A DNA stretch of 64,000 nt, taken from NCBI GenBank assembly GCA_051876355.1, contig JBJEHU010000066.1, forward strand, positions 1 to 64,000, given 5' to 3'. The notes under the pieces were generated by a model, which had not been told where the DNA came from, did not search any database, and was given only the letters and a program-made list of their open reading frames with translations. This DNA is from Olsenella_L sp051876355 (GTDB lineage: Bacteria > Actinomycetota > Coriobacteriia > Coriobacteriales > Atopobiaceae). Below are positions 9,317 to 17,250 of this stretch, piece by piece. Positions within the stretch are counted from its first letter, which is position 1. Every line of letters begins with the position of its first letter. The translations under genes were made by a program, and so were the position numbers.

Positions 9317-10789
9317 ATGAATGCACAAGCAGACCCCATGGAGCTCATCTATTCGCTCATTGGCTTTCCACAGGAAACCGAATGGCTTGAGTTCAAGGAG
9401 AGCAACTCTGATTGCATACAGATCGGCAGAGATATCTCTGCCCTCTCCAACGCAGCTGCCTATTGCGGCCGTGAATATGCCTATAAGATCTGGGGCGTCG
9501 ATGATGCATCGCATCGCCTTGTCGGCACCACCTTCAACCACAACTCAGCCAAGGGCAAGGGCAACCAGCTGCTTCCTATCTGGCTCAAAACAAAGCTCTC
9601 GAGCAACGCACGGTATGAGTTCATCGAAATCGATCATCAGGGCAGACATTTCTGCGTCCTGAAGATTGCCGCTCCGACAAGCCAGCCCGTCTATTTCGAC
9701 AAGCATGCCTACATTCGCGAGGGGACCAGCACGACCGAAATCATTCCAGGTTCGGCCAAAGAGGCAGAGCTATGGAAACGGCTTCAGAACATCGATTATG
9801 AGCTGCATGTTGCCTTGGAGGATGTGCAGCTATCGGATATGCCGGATCTCTTGGACATCGACAGCTTCTTCAATCTCATGAAGCTGCAGGTGCCCACAAG
9901 CCTGCATGCAGCTGCAGCTTTTCTTACCGAACAGTGCCTGATAAAGGAGCAGGACAACGGCAGATACTCCATCACGAATCTCGGGGCCTTGCTCATTGCG
10001 CGGGATCTGAGAAGGTTTCTGCATCTCGAACAGCGCGCCATACGTGTTGTCGCGTATGTCGGTAACAGCAATCTCGATATCAGAAACGACACCACATTCA
10101 CCAAGGGCTACGCTCTGTCGCTCCCAGAAGCACAGCAGCATATCGCAGCCATCACCTCAACCGGAGAAACGAACGAAGGTGCTTTCAGGCTCCGTACATT
10201 CGCATTTCCGCCGACCGCAGTCCGCGAGCTTCTATCCAATGCTGTCATCCACCAAGACCTCTCGGCCGCAGATTCGGGCCCTCTCGTGCGCATATACAGC
10301 AACAGAATCGTTTTCAGCAATCCTGGATCCAGTCTCATCCCTGCAGAGCGAATCCTCAATGCACCCCCAAGAACTCGCAACAACAAGCTTGCTGGCATAC
10401 TTAGGCAGATGCATCTCTGCGAGGAGGCCGGGACAGGCTGGGACCGTGCCGTCAAAGCATGCGAAGACGCCCATATGCTGTCGCCCCATATATCCAGCGA
10501 CGAAGATACCGGAACGACTGCAACGCTCTTTGATGAGACCTGCACCTACGATCGCATGACAAGACAGGAGCGTATGGATGCCGTCTATTGGCATGCCTGC
10601 CTCATGTATGCGCAGGGGGAATCTCTCACCAATCAATCGCTGAGGCACCGTTTTGGACTCCCGGATGACCGAAAATCGCTGCTGGCAATCTCACGTCTCA
10701 TAAGCAATTGCTGCACCGCAGGCACGATAAAGGTGCTCGACAAGACTGCTGGTCCCAAAGACAGGAGCTATATACCTCATTGGGCTTGA
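9317..10789 (+). CDS. AlbA_2 (Schlafen-like) domain ATP-binding protein
   Basis: The 490-residue protein opens with an AlbA_2/Schlafen-type nucleic-acid-binding domain (ETEWLEFKESN near residue 20, then the G-rich WGVDDASH). It ends with a GHKL-type ATP-binding region (RELLSNAVIHQD, the AGTGWDR segment near residue 375) and a likely winged helix. Proteins of this build are usually annotated as predicted transcriptional regulators or ATP-dependent nucleic-acid proteins and are often accessory. GGAG at 9306-9309 sets the start at 9317. The gene is single, A+T-richer than its neighbours, and framed by 120-bp direct repeats, which suggests acquisition. Confidence 0.8.
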   Translation: MNAQADPMELIYSLIGFPQETEWLEFKESNSDCIQIGRDISALSNAAAYCGREYAYKIWGVDDASHRLVGTTFNHNSAKGKGNQLLPIWLKTKLSSNARYEFIEIDHQGRHFCVLKIAAPTSQPVYFDKHAYIREGTSTTEIIPGSAKEAELWKRLQNIDYELHVALEDVQLSDMPDLLDIDSFFNLMKLQVPTSLHAAAAFLTEQCLIKEQDNGRYSITNLGALLIARDLRRFLHLEQRAIRVVAYVGNSNLDIRNDTTFTKGYALSLPEAQQHIAAITSTGETNEGAFRLRTFAFPPTAVRELLSNAVIHQDLSAADSGPLVRIYSNRIVFSNPGSSLIPAERILNAPPRTRNNKLAGILRQMHLCEEAGTGWDRAVKACEDAHMLSPHISSDEDTGTTATLFDETCTYDRMTRQERMDAVYWHACLMYAQGESLTNQSLRHRFGLPDDRKSLLAISRLISNCCTAGTIKVLDKTAGPKDRSYIPHWA

Positions 10790-10803
10790 TGCCTCTCCTT
10801 GCA

Positions 10804-10923
10804 TCACGTTCTCGCGCTCTTCTATCGCCCTATTACACTTTTCGTCCTTTGACAGAAGGGCGCACTTCATCTACCTGCGCATTTATTACTGAAACAGAAC
10901 ATTTGTTTTTATCATCTACTATC
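10804..10923 (+). repeat. 120-bp direct repeat, right copy
   Basis: Second copy of the block at 9142-9261, about 91% identical and the same length, placed 14 bases after the AlbA-gene stop and upstream of the TMEM175-like gene. It keeps TTATCA but not the TATAAT, because divergence begins right after the repeat ends. Confidence 0.9.
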
Positions 10924-11068
10924 ATCATGATTCACGAGGAATCTATGATGTTGGCGCATTTGTGCAGGCAGCATGGCGCAGAGAGATCCAACGAAGATCA
11001 TGCCTGCTGCCGCAACTGCCTACAATGGGGAGCGGAAAATCAGGCCCTGTCACGAGAAGGAGCACGCT

Positions 11069-11692
11069 ATGCCCAGAGGACGTCTCGAAGCGATGAGCGA
11101 CGGTGTCATCGCAATCATCATCACGATCACGGTGCTCACAATCTCTGCCCCCGAAGGTGCCGAGCTCTCGGACCTCCTGTCGCTCGTGCCCGCCATCCTT
11201 TCCTACGCAATCTCCTTCGTCGGCGTCGGTACGTACTGGAACAACCACCACCATCTGATGAACCTTGTGCAGAAGGTGGACGGCAAGCTTCTGTGGGCAA
11301 ATCTGCTCTTCCTCTTCGTGATGTCATTCATCCCCGTGGCAACCGACTGGCTTGCAAAGACGCAGTTTGCCGACCTCCCGGTCCTCTGCTACGTCGTGCT
11401 CAATCTCCTGCTGTCGCTCTCCTACATGAATCTCGAGCGCGTCGTGAGGCACGACTTGCGCTGCCAATACTCCGTCACCGGCATGGAGGAGCTCCAGAAG
11501 CGCTCGCTCGTGAAGGAGCGCACGACGCTCATCCTCGAGATCGTCGGCATCTTCTGCGCCCTCTTCCTGACGAAGACACATCTTGCCCTTGTGGCGCTTG
11601 CTGCAGCTTTCGCCTTCTGGGTCGTGCCGGATCTCAGGATCGTGCACCTGCTCGACTACCTCGCAAGCGATGCGGACGATACGGACGAATAG
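11069..11692 (+). CDS. TMEM175-like potassium channel (DUF1211)
   Basis: A 207-residue hydrophobic protein that begins with RLEAMSDGVIAI, the filter-helix motif of the TMEM175/DUF1211 family (usually FSDG; here Met replaces Phe). About six membrane segments can be traced, which matches bacterial TMEM175 channels. Family members conduct K+ and work as oligomers; whether the Met substitution changes selectivity is unknown. The start at 11069 follows GAAGGAG. Longer in-frame readings to 10973 have no binding site. Confidence 0.82.
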   Translation: MPRGRLEAMSDGVIAIIITITVLTISAPEGAELSDLLSLVPAILSYAISFVGVGTYWNNHHHLMNLVQKVDGKLLWANLLFLFVMSFIPVATDWLAKTQFADLPVLCYVVLNLLLSLSYMNLERVVRHDLRCQYSVTGMEELQKRSLVKERTTLILEIVGIFCALFLTKTHLALVALAAAFAFWVVPDLRIVHLLDYLASDADDTDE

Positions 11693-11839
11693 CCACGCAT
11701 CTCCCCATCCGTCAAGCCAGATGCCTAGATTTGCACATGCGTATTTTTACGTAATGGATAAACATTTTTCGCATGATGCGGGGTATCTAATGCGTTAATG
11801 CCTGTACGGATGCAGGCACCCCTCAGAGAGGAGAACGCA

Positions 11840-12934
11840 ATGAAACTGCTCCGCGCCATGCGCGAGCCCCTGAAGTATGTCCAGGGCAAGGATGCGCTTC
11901 TGAAGTTCAAGGACGAGATGGGCTACATGGGGAGCCGCTGGCTCTTCATCTGCTCTAAGAGCGGCTACAAGGCCTGCCACGACAAGATCGAGCAGAGCTT
12001 CGGCGACGACGGCAGCTATCGCCGCTACGAGATCTTCGGCGGCATCTCGAGCAAGGGCGAGATCGCGAAGATGAGAAAGATCGTCGAGGAGGACAAGATC
12101 GACGCCGTGTGTGCCTGCGGCGGCGGCTCTGCTGTCGATACGGCAAAGGCAACTGCCTACTACACCGGCAAGAAGGTTGTCATCATCCCGACGGTTGCCG
12201 CAACCGATGCACCCTGCACCGGCCTTTCCGTCATCTACAACGACGACGGCAGCTTCGACAAGTACCTCTTCTATCCGCAGAACCCTGATGCCGTGATGGT
12301 CGACTCCCAGGTCATCGCCGATGCACCGGTACGCTTCCTCGTTGCCGGCATGGGCGATGCCCTCGGCACATTCTTCGAGGGCCGTGCTTCCATCCGCACC
12401 GAGTCCCCGAGCCTCGAGGGCACAGGCATCACGCGTGCCGGCATGGCACTCGCGAAGCTCTGCTACGAGACGCTCAGGAACTACGGCAAACAGGCTCTTG
12501 CTGCCTGCGAGCACCATGTGGTCACGCCGGCACTCGACGCAATCATCGAGGCAAACGTCTATCTCTCCGGCGTCGGCGCAGACAACGTGAACTGCGCAGC
12601 AGCCCACTCGTTCTATAACGGACTGACGGCACTCGGCGGCCACAGCGTTCCGCACGGCAACTGCGTCGCCTTCGGCACGCTCGTCCAGCTCACGCTCGAG
12701 GGCGCCACGAAGGAGGAGTTCGAGGATGTCCAGAGCTTCTGCCTCGAGGTAGGCCTTCCGGTGACGCTCGAAGAGCTCGGCGTCACAACCGAAGACCAGA
12801 TCCGCACGATTGCAGAGCATGCCTGCGTCCCCGGCGAGACGATCCACAACCTCGCAGGCGATGTCACGCCCGACGAGCTCTATGCCGCCATCGTCGCAAC
12901 CGACGCTGAAGGCAGGGCCGTTCTCGGCAAGTAG
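11840..12934 (+). CDS. gldA: Glycerol dehydrogenase
   Basis: NAD-linked oxidation of glycerol to dihydroxyacetone in anaerobic glycerol use. The 364-residue protein belongs to the iron/zinc-containing alcohol dehydrogenase fold. GGGSAVDTAKA binds the dinucleotide, and the metal ligands are expected at the Asp of GMGDALGTFFE and at the two His of AAHSFYNG and GGHSVPHGN. The start at 11840 has GAGGAG upstream. A strong hairpin terminator follows, so it is probably transcribed alone. No dihydroxyacetone kinase gene is in the window. Confidence 0.93.
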   Translation: MKLLRAMREPLKYVQGKDALLKFKDEMGYMGSRWLFICSKSGYKACHDKIEQSFGDDGSYRRYEIFGGISSKGEIAKMRKIVEEDKIDAVCACGGGSAVDTAKATAYYTGKKVVIIPTVAATDAPCTGLSVIYNDDGSFDKYLFYPQNPDAVMVDSQVIADAPVRFLVAGMGDALGTFFEGRASIRTESPSLEGTGITRAGMALAKLCYETLRNYGKQALAACEHHVVTPALDAIIEANVYLSGVGADNVNCAAAHSFYNGLTALGGHSVPHGNCVAFGTLVQLTLEGATKEEFEDVQSFCLEVGLPVTLEELGVTTEDQIRTIAEHACVPGETIHNLAGDVTPDELYAAIVATDAEGRAVLGK

Positions 12935-12958
12935 CTTGTCCGCACAGAGCACGTCCCA

Positions 12959-12994
12959 GGGGAGGTTCCGGCACACCCGGGCCTCCCCTTCTTC
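12959..12994 (+). terminator. gldA terminator
   Basis: GGGGAGG pairs with CCTCCCC (12982-12988) around an inner CCGG/CCGG stem and is followed by TTCTTCT. It starts 24 bases after the gldA stop. Confidence 0.8.
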
Positions 12995-13051
12995 TATGCA
13001 GGGGATGGGTATCATAGCGGGGAAAGAAGAGCCCGAGAAGGAAGAAGGATC

Positions 13052-13501
13052 ATGGAGAAGCTGCCGCCTCTGCAGAAGGTCTATGAAGCATGGAGCGCGC
13101 TTGCCGATGGCAGGGTCGAGATGGGAGAGGATACAGCAGAGGTCACGTCCTCGAATGGTGCCAAGCACTACACGATCTCCTGGACCGAGGACACCTATTC
13201 CTCGAACGACAATGCGAGCTACTGGCAGGGGTATGCGGGATATCCCGTCCTTGCTGTCCTCATGAAGCAGGGAAAGCTCCCTCTGGCAGAGAATCTCATT
13301 CCCCGCTTTGCGCACATCGACTGGAATGCCTTGAACAAGAAGCACAAGCGCGACTACGCCGCAGCGGCAAAGGAAGCCTTCGAGGCTGCGGGGCTCACCG
13401 AGGAAGAGATTGCCGAAGCAGAGGCTGCTGCAAAGGCGGCGCTTGACACTGTCGCAGCACTCCCCATCAAGATGAAGCGCAAGGGACGCCCTGCCAAGTA
13501 A
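13052..13501 (+). CDS. Hypothetical protein, 149 aa
   Basis: I do not recognise this soluble protein. The first ~95 residues are mixed and aromatic-rich (GAKHYTISWTED, SYWQGYAGYP). The C-terminal third is Ala/Glu-rich and helical, ending in basic KMKRKGRPAK. A purine-rich GGAAGAAGG precedes the ATG. It has its own spacing between the gldA terminator and the DUF1805 gene. The codon pattern matches the neighbours, so it is likely real. Confidence 0.65.
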   Translation: MEKLPPLQKVYEAWSALADGRVEMGEDTAEVTSSNGAKHYTISWTEDTYSSNDNASYWQGYAGYPVLAVLMKQGKLPLAENLIPRFAHIDWNALNKKHKRDYAAAAKEAFEAAGLTEEEIAEAEAAAKAALDTVAALPIKMKRKGRPAK

Positions 13502-13579
13502 ACGAGTCCGCAACATGTCCGCCGTATCATCGAAGAGATGACCTAATGCTGCCAGAGCAGCCAGAACAGAGGAGGAGCA

Positions 13580-13885
13580 ATGACCACAACCGAGCTCATC
13601 AAGCTGGACCACGGATGTGCAGAGGGCACCATGGTGCCGGCACTTGCAGGAGAGGGCCATGCTTCCCTCCTTGTGATCCGCTGCGCAAAAGGCTTCCTCA
13701 TGTGCGGATACCTGAGCCTCGAGAAGGCAGAGCAGCTCGGCGACGTGGCTGTGCGCGTTGCCGGCGGAAGCTTCGACGAGGTCCTTGCCAACAAGATCAC
13801 CGGCATGACTCCGGCTGCAGCAGCTCTCGGCATCACTTCCGACATGACCGGTCGCGAGGCAGCAGAGATCCTGAACCAGCAGTAG
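13580..13885 (+). CDS. DUF1805 family protein (YunC-like)
   Basis: A 101-residue protein with the DUF1805 core: KGFLMCGYLSLEKAEQLGD at residues ~37-55 and a following V-rich strand. B. subtilis YunC is the structurally known relative; its function is not established. GAGGAGCA lies directly before the ATG. No signal peptide or membrane segment is seen. Confidence 0.75.
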   Translation: MTTTELIKLDHGCAEGTMVPALAGEGHASLLVIRCAKGFLMCGYLSLEKAEQLGDVAVRVAGGSFDEVLANKITGMTPAAAALGITSDMTGREAAEILNQQ

Positions 13886-14077
13886 GCACACACGCTCCCG
13901 CAATCCTGTCCTCAAAAGGGGCAACTCATGGATTGCGGGAGTATTTGTCTCCTGCGTATGTCCGATACCGTATCATCGGGTGGACCAGATTGCCGGACCC
14001 AAGCTTCCGGCCCATCAAGGATACGAGGCAGAACGGATATCCAGCGTTCTGCCAGCACCTTCCAGAAAGAGGATTCC

Positions 14078-14380
14078 ATGGAACTCAATGGCCGCCAGAT
14101 CAGGCAGCTCCGCAGCCTCGCCAACAGGCTCGAGGCAACCGTCGGCATCGGCAAGGCAGGCATCACGGACGCTGTCGTGCGCCAGATGGACAATGCACTC
14201 GAAGCGCATGAGCTCGTGAAGTGCTCCGTCCAGGGAAGCGCCGGCATGGATACCCGCGAGGCAGCCATCGCCCTCTCCCGTCCGACCCACTCCGCCGTCG
14301 TCCAGGTCATCGGCCACCGTTTCGTGCTCTACCGCGAGACCCACCGCGACGACGTGGAGAAGATTCAGCTCGTCAAGTAG
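14078..14380 (+). CDS. yhbY: YhbY/CRM-domain RNA-binding protein
   Basis: A 100-residue single CRM domain: LNGRQIRQLRSLAN at the N-terminus, the GxxG-type loop in ATVGIGKAGIT, and the C-terminal strand IGHRFVLYRE. YhbY proteins bind the pre-50S ribosomal subunit and assist large-subunit maturation. The start at 14078 follows AAAGAGGA. A GC-rich hairpin follows 25 bases after the stop. Confidence 0.9.
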   Translation: MELNGRQIRQLRSLANRLEATVGIGKAGITDAVVRQMDNALEAHELVKCSVQGSAGMDTREAAIALSRPTHSAVVQVIGHRFVLYRETHRDDVEKIQLVK

Positions 14381-14404
14381 CGCAATCATACAGAGTGAGA
14401 CAGC

Positions 14405-14436
14405 ACCGGCCCGCTTCCAGGAGGAAACGGGCCGGT
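14405..14436 (+). terminator. Hairpin after yhbY
   Basis: ACCGGCCCG (14405-14413) pairs with CGGGCCGGT (14428-14436), with an inner TTCC/GGAA extension. The T-tract is poor, so it may act mainly to separate the convergent yhbY and DUF4143 genes. Confidence 0.6.
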
Positions 14437-14475
14437 AGTCTATAGCAATAGATCGTGGCAGATGAATGTTCCCAG

Positions 14476-15750
14476 TCAGTGAGCCAGGCAGCCGAGCGGA
14501 ACCACGTGCACGCCATCAGGACGCGTATAGGCATACTTTCCGCCGGTCAGCACCATCAGGAAACTCGGTGCCCCCATCTTCTCGCGATCTACCTTCTCGG
14601 AAAGCGACAGGAGGTTGCCCGCGCCTTCTTCTATGCGGTCCTTTCCTCCGAGCTTCACTTCTATGCCAGCCCAGCGCCCGTCATTGAGCTGGATGACAGC
14701 ATCAGCTTCAAGGCCGTTCTTGTCTCGATAGTGATAGATCCTTCCTCCAAGCGGACGTGCATAGACGCGCAGGTCTCGAACACAGAGTGTCTCGAATAGA
14801 TAGCCCATCGTGTTCAGGTCGTTGAGCAGACCCTGTGCATTGCAGCCCAATGAAGCGGCTGCAAGGGATGGATCGCAGAGATGCCAGACCCGTGCCTTGC
14901 GCAGAGGGGTCTTCGAACGAAGATTGGGAGCCCAGGCTTCGATATCGGTGATGACATAGAGGCGGCGCAGAGCATTGAGATAGACCCGGAGCGTCGGATC
15001 GCTGATTTTGAGACCGGTGTCCTGGATATCTGCAAGGAGGGTAGCAAGCGACGCTTCTTGCGCACTGCATCGTGCAAGCGAGCGCAGGAGTGCCCGTGTC
15101 CTCGACGGGTCGAGATCCTGGCCTGCAGCCTGAGAGACATCTGTCTCGCAGAGTGCATCTATGTAATCTTCCGCAATGCCCGGATCCGGCCTGCCAAATG
15201 AGATGGGAGCCGGCCATCCTCCATTGCAGATGAGATTGGCATAGCCCTCGATATCGATATCCGAGCTTCCCGCGACATGCTCATTTCCCTCGAAGAGCTT
15301 CGCCAGGCTCACGTCCTTCGAAGAGTCCCCGGACTCCTCGAGAGTCATGGTATCCATTTCCATGCGTGCGATACGGCCCGTTCCGGTATGCTTCGGAGCA
15401 TCCTCGTTATCGAGGCTGAGAGGAGTTGCCGAACCGGTCAAGATATACTGACCTGGAATGCCGCCTGCAACATCCACGGCATTGATTACTGTATCCCAGA
15501 GCACAGGAGCGACCTGCCACTCATCGATCAGGCGCGGCTTGTCTCCTCGCAGCAGGAGGGATGGCTGTATCTCGAGCGCATCCGCACTCGCAGCGAGCAC
15601 ATCCGGGTCGCGAAGCATGAGAGAGCTCTTTGCTACCTGCTGACAGGTCGACGTCTTGCCGCACCACTTTGGTCCGCGTACAAGAAGTGCGCCAGAACGG
15701 TCAAGACGCTTTGAAAGCTCTTTGTCAGCTATCCTAGGCATGTATTTCAT
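14476..15750 (-). CDS. AAA ATPase with DUF4143 domain
   Basis: A 424-residue protein of the large AAA_14/DUF4143 family. Walker A is RGPKWCGKTST near residues 25-35, Walker B-like LIDEWQ is near 95, and the ITGSAT-type sensor appears as LTGSATPL. The C-terminal domain has the ADAVI...GIEVKLG arrangement of a PD-(D/E)xK nuclease fold. The biochemical role of the family is unsettled; members are common in anaerobes, often in several copies. GGGAGG precedes the ATG at 15750. Directly upstream is the tandem repeat array. Confidence 0.85.
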   Translation of the reverse strand: MKYMPRIADKELSKRLDRSGALLVRGPKWCGKTSTCQQVAKSSLMLRDPDVLAASADALEIQPSLLLRGDKPRLIDEWQVAPVLWDTVINAVDVAGGIPGQYILTGSATPLSLDNEDAPKHTGTGRIARMEMDTMTLEESGDSSKDVSLAKLFEGNEHVAGSSDIDIEGYANLICNGGWPAPISFGRPDPGIAEDYIDALCETDVSQAAGQDLDPSRTRALLRSLARCSAQEASLATLLADIQDTGLKISDPTLRVYLNALRRLYVITDIEAWAPNLRSKTPLRKARVWHLCDPSLAAASLGCNAQGLLNDLNTMGYLFETLCVRDLRVYARPLGGRIYHYRDKNGLEADAVIQLNDGRWAGIEVKLGGKDRIEEGAGNLLSLSEKVDREKMGAPSFLMVLTGGKYAYTRPDGVHVVPLGCLAH

Positions 15751-15788
15751 ATTAGGCCTCCCATCAGGGAATATTGTATCCTACTTTA

Positions 15789-15932
15789 GGGTTTGGCTGC
15801 TGTTTTGCTTTAGGGTTTGGCTGCTGTTTCGCTTTAGGGTTTGGCTGCTGTTTCGCTTTAGGGTTTGGCTGCTGTTCCGCTTTAGGGTTTGGCTGCTGTT
15901 CCGCTTTAGGGTTTGGCTGCTGTTCCGCTTTA
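15789..15932. repeat. 24-bp tandem repeat array (six units before the gap)
   Basis: Six head-to-tail 24-bp units (starts 15789, 15813, 15837, 15861, 15885, 15909), each gggtttggctgctgtt + two or three variable bases + gcttta. Unit 1 has TTTTG, units 2-3 TTTCG, units 4-6 TTCCG at the variable spot, a stepwise pattern typical of slippage growth. The array runs into an unknown-length gap. It lies between the 3' end of dus and the start of the DUF4143 gene. Confidence 0.95.
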
Positions 15933-16032
15933 NNNNNNNNNNNNNNNNNNNNNNNNNNNNNNNNNNNNNNNNNNNNNNNNNNNNNNNNNNNNNNNNNNNN
16001 NNNNNNNNNNNNNNNNNNNNNNNNNNNNNNNN
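15933..16032. other. Assembly gap (100 N)
   Basis: Exactly 100 N within the repeat array. This is the usual placeholder for a gap of unknown size. Confidence 0.95.
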
Positions 16033-16080
16033 GGGTTTGGCTGCCATCGCAGTCTGCGACTATGCTCTGGCAGCCAAACC
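16033..16080. repeat. 48-bp palindromic repeat, copy 1
   Basis: An isolated 48-base island between the two N runs. Its arms GGTTTGGCTGCCA and TGGCAGCCAAACC pair perfectly over 13 bp, and the loop holds a nested TCGCA-gtc-TGCGA hairpin. Its left arm is nearly the conserved half of the 24-bp unit, and its length equals two units. Confidence 0.9.
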
Positions 16081-16180
16081 NNNNNNNNNNNNNNNNNNNN
16101 NNNNNNNNNNNNNNNNNNNNNNNNNNNNNNNNNNNNNNNNNNNNNNNNNNNNNNNNNNNNNNNNNNNNNNNNNNNNNNNN
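16081..16180. other. Assembly gap (100 N)
   Basis: Second run of exactly 100 N, again placed within the repeat region. Confidence 0.95.
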
Positions 16181-16187
16181 CGCTTTA

Positions 16188-16235
16188 GGGTTTGGCTGCC
16201 ATCGCAGTCTGCGACTATGCTCTGGCAGCCAAACC
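16188..16235. repeat. 48-bp palindromic repeat, copy 2
   Basis: Identical to 16033-16080 and preceded by the same cgcttta that joins the 24-bp units. It lies 17 bases from the dus stop codon, so on the minus strand it could also serve as the dus terminator, though no T-tract follows. Confidence 0.9.
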
Positions 16236-16252
16236 TCAGCTTTCATTGCACG

Positions 16253-17209
16253 TCAGGGGCGATATACTGCCTCATCTGCCAGCTCTATCCCATCGAAAAT
16301 GCGCTCCACAGCCGCCTCGTATTCATCTGCCTTGCGAACCTTTCTCACAATCCGCCATACCTTCTGAGGGTCTTTGAAAGCAAACCTCGCGTAGGACCAC
16401 CACTCCTTCATGCGGAAGAGGGCATTTCCGCCCATCTCCTCCTCATATCCCCCGAACAGCCTGTCATGAAATTCCCTGATCTCCTCAGCTGTGGCGGCAG
16501 GACCACCCTTGAGCATGCGGCCCAGTGCAGGATTTGCCAGGATGCCACGCCCCAGAAGCACATGCGTAGTTGCAGGACATCTCTTCATCAGCTCATCGAA
16601 GTCTGCAGCCGAAAAGATATCCCCGCTGTATGCAACGGGGAAAGGCGCCTTCTCAAGCGTCTCTTGATAGCAAGCAATATGCGGTATTCCCTTATAGAGT
16701 TCTGTCCTCACCCGGGGATGCACGATGAGCTCCTTCAGAGGACAGCGGCAGAAGACATCGAGGAGCCTCTCGTATTCCGAGACATTGGCAAGCCCCAAAC
16801 GGGTCTTGGCTGAAACAGGCAGAGGTGACCTTGCGCAGATGTCCTGCAGGAACCTCTCGAGCTCCTCTGCATCGCGCAGAAGTCCCGCTCCTTTGCCTTT
16901 TGCGACAACTGTTCCGGAGGGACAGCCAAGGTTGATGTTGACCTCACGGTATCCCAGCTCGGCCAGAAGACCCGCAGTCCACACGAAGTCGTCCGCATTC
17001 TTCGTGAGCAGCTGCGGCACCAAGTCTTGCTCTTCCCCATGAGGATCAACTGCCTTCAGAGACTTCTCGGTGAAGGCCTTGCCTGTGTGTGCTGGTGCGA
17101 CAAACGGAAGATAGTAGTTGTCGAGCCTGCCGAAGCAGGCGGCATTAGCCTCGCGAAATACGTGTCCCGTTACCCCCTCCATGGGAGCAAGAGAGATAGT
17201 CACCGGCAT
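16253..17209 (-). CDS. dus: tRNA-dihydrouridine synthase
   Basis: FMN-dependent reduction of uridines in the tRNA D-loop. The 318-residue protein shows APMEGVTGHVFR at the N-terminus (FMN site), NLGCPSGTV with the catalytic Cys (near residue 96), KTRLGL, HPRVRTELYKG (phosphate and RNA site), YSGDI and GRGILANP (FMN phosphate loop). The length fits the family. Which D-loop position it modifies cannot be told. The start at 17209 has GAGG nine bases upstream. Confidence 0.92.
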   Translation of the reverse strand: MPVTISLAPMEGVTGHVFREANAACFGRLDNYYLPFVAPAHTGKAFTEKSLKAVDPHGEEQDLVPQLLTKNADDFVWTAGLLAELGYREVNINLGCPSGTVVAKGKGAGLLRDAEELERFLQDICARSPLPVSAKTRLGLANVSEYERLLDVFCRCPLKELIVHPRVRTELYKGIPHIACYQETLEKAPFPVAYSGDIFSAADFDELMKRCPATTHVLLGRGILANPALGRMLKGGPAATAEEIREFHDRLFGGYEEEMGGNALFRMKEWWSYARFAFKDPQKVWRIVRKVRKADEYEAAVERIFDGIELADEAVYRP

Positions 17210-17250
17210 ATATGCCAGCCTCTGTCATCTTTGAACACCATGCAGTCCTC

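Noticed and set aside
15789..16235. CRISPR array or repeat protein in the tandem region
   Set aside because: There are no unique spacers between units, and no cas genes. The frames stay open only because 24 is a multiple of three; the octapeptides have no start signal or homology that I know.
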